Origin: an uncultured Bacteroides sp. | Lineage (GTDB): Bacteria > Bacteroidota > Bacteroidia > Bacteroidales > Bacteroidaceae | Direction of reading: 5' to 3' | NCBI RefSeq assembly: GCF_905207245.1 | Contig: NZ_CAJLKP010000020.1 | Coordinates: forward strand, 1 to 64,000 | Length of the DNA: 64,000 nt | In this document: positions 60,208 to 64,000 of the stretch, one piece after another | Numbering within the stretch: position 1 is the stretch's first letter | How the letters are laid out: each line of letters starts with the position of its first letter | The notes under the pieces: model-generated | What the model was told of the DNA's origin: nothing | Databases searched by the model: none | The model's input: the letters and a program-made list of their open reading frames with translations, nothing else | Program-made: the position numbers and the translations under genes

Positions 60208-61377
60208 TTAATATGTCATACGAACACCGCAGAGCAGGTTAAGGTTCGTGGGACGTTCGGTATACAGCGTTTTTGTCTGCGAATCCGTATCGAAATGATG
60301 AGATACCGTAGGTTCGGCAAACAAGGCTATCCGGTCGTTAAGTTTATAACGGACGCCCAGACCGGCTGCAACAGAAAGTTGTATGGGTTCTGCACCGAAG
60401 CCGTTATCTCCTGCCCCGGCTATGCACTTCTCGACAGCACCACCCAACGTAGCATAGAAATCGACTTTGGAACTGCTTGCCAGCATTGCATTCAGTTTCA
60501 CCGGAACAGCCAATGTATGTATGGTATGATCTGCATCCAGACGATTGTATTGCAAACCTGCCTCAAGGGAGAAATGTTTATTCAGACGACGTTCTGCAGA
60601 CAGGTTGGCAGTGAACGGCATTCCGAAATCACCCTTTGGTAATGATGTACCGACTCCGGCTTTGAAAGCCCAATTATGTTTTCTACCGGCAGCATCCGCA
60701 CTTGCCAGTGCAGCGCCTTTCCGTTTGGAACGTACGTTGGAGTTAGTGTTGGGAGTCGTATTTGCAGGATCAGTCGTTACATGGTAATCATTTCCATTCT
60801 GCGTTGAAGCATTCTGCCCATACATGCCATTTCCGCCCTGCTGGTGATTATTGCCGTATACACGCTGTGTAATCGTAATGGAAACAGTGACAGATACGGA
60901 TTCATCTTCTTCATCGTTCGAAGCAAGCACTGTAGCAGATGAAGATTGTCCCGGATATTTGTGACCGGGCTTCTGTGCCGTTGGGTTGGCATCATGAATA
61001 GAAGGGAATTTCTCCTGCACCACGTCTCCGTTCAGGCTGCCTTCCGGTGTCAGGGTAGCGACCTTTGTAAATGCTTCCTGTATTTCTTCTTTCGGAGAGA
61101 AATACCAGAATGCAGCAGAAGCAGCTCCCAGCATCAATACTACAGAAGCGGCCGCAGCCACCCGGTAGAACCGTGGAGTAAGGACGAAACTCTTTTGTTT
61201 TTGCCCGGATAAGTTGGCAGCCTGTCCGGAAGCAACAACTGCAGAAGCATCTGTCGCATCGGCTCCGGCTTTCAAAAGGTCGCTTTGCAGTTCCTCCCAA
61301 AAGCCATCCCGTACTGTCATCTCTGCACCAGCGAGGCGACTGCGGAACAAACCGGTTATTTCATTATTTCCTTTCAT
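60208..61377 (-). CDS. Anti-sigma-like protein fused to a C-terminal outer-membrane beta-barrel
   Basis: 389 residues. The N-terminal 70 residues are cytoplasmic in look (FRSRLAGAEMTVRDGFWEEL), then one membrane helix (about 73-95, VAAAASVVLMLGAASAAFWYF), a long Q/N/S-rich linker, and from about residue 220 a beta-barrel (WAFKAGVGTSLPKGDFGMPF ... HFSLEAGLQYNRL) ending NLNLLCGVRMTY. It overlaps the sigma gene by 14 bases. The N-terminal part is placed like an anti-sigma factor; joining it to a barrel suggests one protein spanning the whole envelope. Confidence 0.75.
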   Translation of the reverse strand: MKGNNEITGLFRSRLAGAEMTVRDGFWEELQSDLLKAGADATDASAVVASGQAANLSGQKQKSFVLTPRFYRVAAAASVVLMLGAASAAFWYFSPKEEIQEAFTKVATLTPEGSLNGDVVQEKFPSIHDANPTAQKPGHKYPGQSSSATVLASNDEEDESVSVTVSITITQRVYGNNHQQGGNGMYGQNASTQNGNDYHVTTDPANTTPNTNSNVRSKRKGAALASADAAGRKHNWAFKAGVGTSLPKGDFGMPFTANLSAERRLNKHFSLEAGLQYNRLDADHTIHTLAVPVKLNAMLASSSKVDFYATLGGAVEKCIAGAGDNGFGAEPIQLSVAAGLGVRYKLNDRIALFAEPTVSHHFDTDSQTKTLYTERPTNLNLLCGVRMTY

Positions 61378-61915
61378 ACTCTGTATATTCTTTAATTCTT
61401 TTTGCTAACAAATTCTTGGCGCGATGCAACTGCGAGGTGGACGAATGTACCTTAATCCCAAGCATTTCCGCTATTTCCTTGTGCGATTTCTCTTCAAACA
61501 CATACAAGTTGAAAACGGTTCGGCATCCATCAGGCAATTCTGCTACAAATGCCATTAATTGCTCTTCGGAGAGGCGGTCGCCATTGTCGGCTATACTTGC
61601 TTCGTCGGGCAGGTCGGGCAATTGTTCTTCGTTTATCACCAGTTGGGTGATGCGCTTCTGCCTTCGCAGATAATCTATTGCCTGTGTCACCATTACTCTT
61701 GTCACCCACGTTGCCAGTGCACATTCGCCCCGGAAAGTGAAATGGGTGAAGATTTTGATAAACCCATCGTGCAGTACGTCATGCGCCGCATCCACATCGC
61801 CCGTATAGCGGTAACATACCGCGAGCATCTGCTTGGCATAAAGAGTGTACAGTTCCTTACGAGCAGAATCTTTCCCTGCCCGGCAGCCCTCTATCAGTTC
61901 TATATCATTTTCCAA
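61364..61915 (-). CDS. ECF-type RNA polymerase sigma factor
   Basis: 183 residues with region 2 (YTLYAKQMLAVCYRYTGDVDAAHDVLHDGFIKIF, given here as ELYTLYAKQML and AHDVLHDGF), WVTRVMVTQAIDYLR and region 4 (CRTVFNLYVFEEKSHKEIAEMLG then HRAKNLL). Directs transcription in response to an envelope signal through the overlapping downstream gene. First gene of a four-gene operon. Confidence 0.9.
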   Translation of the reverse strand: MENDIELIEGCRAGKDSARKELYTLYAKQMLAVCYRYTGDVDAAHDVLHDGFIKIFTHFTFRGECALATWVTRVMVTQAIDYLRRQKRITQLVINEEQLPDLPDEASIADNGDRLSEEQLMAFVAELPDGCRTVFNLYVFEEKSHKEIAEMLGIKVHSSTSQLHRAKNLLAKRIKEYTEYERK

Positions 61916-62084
61916 TGTCAGTGCTCGTTTTTACGGACGCCTCTTCGCGTCATTTGTTAGTTAGACGCAGCTTTCCGTAGAATGCTGCAATGTTATCTCT
62001 AAAAAGAAGTTAAAGAACGGAGATTATTTATCACCTCCAGCCTTTAATCGCAGACTTTATCTTATCTATATTTCCCATAACCGT

Positions 62085-62795
62085 TTATTTAGCTCCATAT
62101 CTCTGTTCAATAGCTTGGATCATCTTATCAATCTCTTGCTCCACATTTTTTTTGTATCTGGAATGGAAATACTCCATAGGCGTTCTCATAAAATTGCGTA
62201 CCGTTTTATCCGAAAGATATATTTCCCACATTTCATAGCCGCCCTCCAACAACGAGTTAAACTGCTCGTCGGTGAGTGACAGATGGAAAGGGTTAACAGC
62301 CTGCCCCTTCATGTCATAATATTCGGTTATGAGGGTCCTAAAACTTTCCAACGTCTCGTAAACCTCAATTAACGACAACAGAAATTCCTTATCTGATATC
62401 TTCTGCATCAACATCGAATTTTTCAGCAAGTCCATCGCATTCCGGCGACAAGAGAAAACACGAAAATGCCCCAAAACAAAACCAAATTGCCTTAACGAGT
62501 CTTCGGGTATCATCCGGAACTTCATATCATGTTCCATAAGGAGAGTAGAAATACGTTTATCCTTATTAAATTCCGACATAACATCTTCAAACTGATCCCG
62601 ATTGCTTTTCAGTTCATCCCTAATCAGCAGCATAGTAGATTTAATATCTTTCTGCTCTGAACAACGGGTAACCAGTTCACTGCCAACAAAGGTTATCAGC
62701 ACACCGATCACCACAATAGAAGTTTGCCGTATATACTCGCCAGGCTTCCAATTCCTGATAGTAGTTTTAACCTTATTCCAATCTATCTTTCCCAT
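62085..62795 (-). CDS. DUF6090-like single-span membrane protein
   Basis: 236 residues from ATG 62795, chosen because the terminator of nadC (62815-62856) overlaps the longer frame that opens at 62831. One N-terminal helix (about 22-42, TSIVVIGVLITFVGSELV), then a helical, charged domain (DELKSNRDQFEDVMSEF, FRMIPEDSLRQFG, YHSRYKKNVEQEIDK-like end). The family is widespread in Bacteroidetes with no known role. Confidence 0.65.
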   Translation of the reverse strand: MGKIDWNKVKTTIRNWKPGEYIRQTSIVVIGVLITFVGSELVTRCSEQKDIKSTMLLIRDELKSNRDQFEDVMSEFNKDKRISTLLMEHDMKFRMIPEDSLRQFGFVLGHFRVFSCRRNAMDLLKNSMLMQKISDKEFLLSLIEVYETLESFRTLITEYYDMKGQAVNPFHLSLTDEQFNSLLEGGYEMWEIYLSDKTVRNFMRTPMEYFHSRYKKNVEQEIDKMIQAIEQRYGAK

Positions 62796-62814
62796 ACTTT
62801 TTAAATGTACCAGA

Positions 62815-62856
62815 AGTAAAAAGCCTCCCATAAAGATTGAAACTTATGAGAGGCTT
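62815..62856 (-). terminator. Intrinsic terminator of nadC
   Basis: On the minus strand AAGCCTCTCATAA, ten-base loop, TTATGGGAGGCTT then TTTAC; one G-U pair. About 35 bases beyond the nadC stop. Confidence 0.75.
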
Positions 62857-62890
62857 CCTGCTATTTCCTAAATACGGCTTTCCGCCTTTG

Positions 62891-63739
62891 TCAACATGCT
62901 TTAAAACTCATATCCAGTCCTTTCACGGAATGGGTCAGAGCACCTACAGAAATAAAGTCCACACCACATTCGGCATAATCGCGCAGTGTATCGAACGTTA
63001 TGCCGCCGGAAGACTCGGTTTCGTAACGGCCTGCTACCATATCCACAGCTTTCTTTGTCATTTCGGGCGTGAAGTTGTCGAACATGATTCGGTCTACACC
63101 GCCGAGGTCGAGTACCTGCTGCAACTCGTCGAAGTTACGTACTTCAATCTCTATCTTGAGGTTTTTACCTTTTTCCTTGCAATATTCCTTGGCGCGATTG
63201 ATAGCCTTGTCGATGCCTCCGGCAAAATCCACATGATTATCTTTCAGCAAAATCATGTCGAACAGTCCGATACGATGGTTCACACCACCGCCAATCTTTA
63301 CAGCCATCTTCTCAAGAATACGCATACCTGGAGTAGTCTTACGGGTATCGAGCACACGCGTATTCGTACCTTTCAGTTTCTCGGCATATCTGTGTGTCAT
63401 AGTGGCAATGCCACTCATACGCTGCATGATGTTCAGCATCAGGCGCTCCGTCTGTAACAGAGACTGCACTTTGCCTTCCACCACCATAGCCACGTCACCC
63501 GGTTTCACTTCTGCCCCGTCATTGATGAAGACTTCTACCTTCATAGTAGGGTCGAAACGACGGAACACTTCTTTGGCAACTTCGATACCGGCCAAGATGC
63601 CCGGCTCTTTTATCAAAAGTTTGGATTTCCCCATTGCCGTAGCGGGGATACACGAAAGGGTGGTATGGTCACCATCGCCTATGTCTTCCGCAAAGGCGAG
63701 GTCTATCAGCCTGTCAATCAATTCTTCTTCCTTATTCAT
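62891..63739 (-). CDS. nadC: Nicotinate-nucleotide pyrophosphorylase (quinolinate phosphoribosyltransferase)
   Basis: 282 residues, the standard length. Converts quinolinate and PRPP to nicotinate mononucleotide in NAD synthesis. Signature parts: GDHTTLSCIP, MLNIMQRMSGIATMT, RVLDTRKTTPGMR with the basic residues that bind quinolinate, KIGGGVNHRIGLFDMILLKDNH, and the glycine-rich GGITFDTLRDYAECGVDFISVG at the C-terminal side (quoted as GGITFDTL and GVDFISVG). Overlaps the upstream DUF4783 gene by eight bases. Confidence 0.95.
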   Translation of the reverse strand: MNKEEELIDRLIDLAFAEDIGDGDHTTLSCIPATAMGKSKLLIKEPGILAGIEVAKEVFRRFDPTMKVEVFINDGAEVKPGDVAMVVEGKVQSLLQTERLMLNIMQRMSGIATMTHRYAEKLKGTNTRVLDTRKTTPGMRILEKMAVKIGGGVNHRIGLFDMILLKDNHVDFAGGIDKAINRAKEYCKEKGKNLKIEIEVRNFDELQQVLDLGGVDRIMFDNFTPEMTKKAVDMVAGRYETESSGGITFDTLRDYAECGVDFISVGALTHSVKGLDMSFKAC

Positions 63740-64000
63740 TCGTCTTATCTATTCTTATTTGATGTATGACATATTTATTCTGTACCTTTCTAAAGAAACA
63801 ATTCACCCGAAAGTTTCCGTTCTTAGTCACCAAAGTACCGATAATGAAACTCGACTCATCACGCTTTCCCTGGTGATTCACGTCAAAACTGCTGACTTTG
63901 TTAGCGTCAAAGAAACCGGCCATAGTTTCTTCCGCCGTTTTCTTGTTAGCATTCGTCGAGCGATTTTGAATAATCAAATCCACTTTATCACCCAGATACC
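63732..64000 (-). CDS. DUF4783-like protein, 5' end outside the window
   Basis: The last 89 residues (GDKVDLIIQNRS to IRIDKTNE) of a longer protein; the reading frame stays open to the end of the window, so the GTG at 63983 is not the start. A beta-rich NTF2-like body is suggested by FIIGTLVTKNGNFRVNCFF. Stop codon overlaps the nadC start. Function unknown. Confidence 0.7.
   Translation of the reverse strand, partial: YLGDKVDLIIQNRSTNANKKTAEETMAGFFDANKVSSFDVNHQGKRDESSFIIGTLVTKNGNFRVNCFFRKVQNKYVIHQIRIDKTNE

Overview
The window reads as chromosomal DNA of a gut-type Bacteroides (order Bacteroidales). The evidence is promoters of the Bacteroides pattern (TTTG near -33, TAnnTTTG near -7), a TonB-dependent receptor with an N-terminal carboxypeptidase-like domain, a gadB-glsA-channel-gadC GABA cluster, LytTR/LytS two-component genes and DUF4783/DUF4858/DUF4943-type proteins. 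The species cannot be fixed from sequence alone. No rRNA, tRNA, transposase, integrase or CRISPR array was seen.

Layout. 1-8.1 kb: a glycosyltransferase, a LolE-like permease, an aminotransferase, a sugar-isomerase-fold protein and a sensor kinase with a periplasmic binding domain. 8.1-29.1 kb: a dense minus-strand block of fourteen MacB/FtsX-type permease genes. They form seven consecutive pairs, always in the order type B then type A, with only one LolD/MacB-type ATPase, one HlyD-type adaptor and one DUF2807 protein. The block splits into two transcripts, one starting at the adaptor and one at the ATPase. Each is preceded by a matching sigma-54-type promoter and a matching inverted-repeat operator at identical distance. 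29.8-39.9 kb: a cell-wall glucosaminidase, cytidine deaminase, an ABC-F protein behind a leader peptide, a TonB receptor, a pseudokinase/LytS kinase/LytTR regulator operon and a GNAT-NudC fusion. 40.1-43.1 kb: an operon of two pyruvoyl decarboxylases (histidine type and arginine type) plus an antiporter. 43.3-50.3 kb: phosphoglucomutase, C69 dipeptidase, M23 protein, a 56-residue membrane protein and alanine dehydrogenase. 50.4-57.4 kb: a LytTR remnant, an MFS carrier and the glutamate/GABA acid-resistance cluster. 57.8-64 kb: a FabK/nitronate monooxygenase-like enzyme, an ECF sigma operon whose anti-sigma-like protein carries a beta-barrel, a DUF6090-like protein, nadC and a DUF4783 protein cut by the window end.

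Working together. The hdc/arginine operon and the gad cluster are two amino-acid decarboxylation/antiport systems about 9 kb apart. Both consume cytoplasmic protons, and the leaders of hdcA and gadB share a 17-base identity. The permease array looks like a family of envelope transport or mechanotransmission complexes sharing one ATPase, switched on together by an NtrC-type activator that is not in the window.

The least explained signal is a set of intergenic repeat clusters at about 1.3, 29.5, 46.9, 57.5 and 57.7 kb. Each has its own unit sequence, but all share an exact 22-bp (or 11-bp) period, and most have inverted arms. A related-looking palindrome has entered a coding sequence in frame (the pseudokinase at 36.56 kb).
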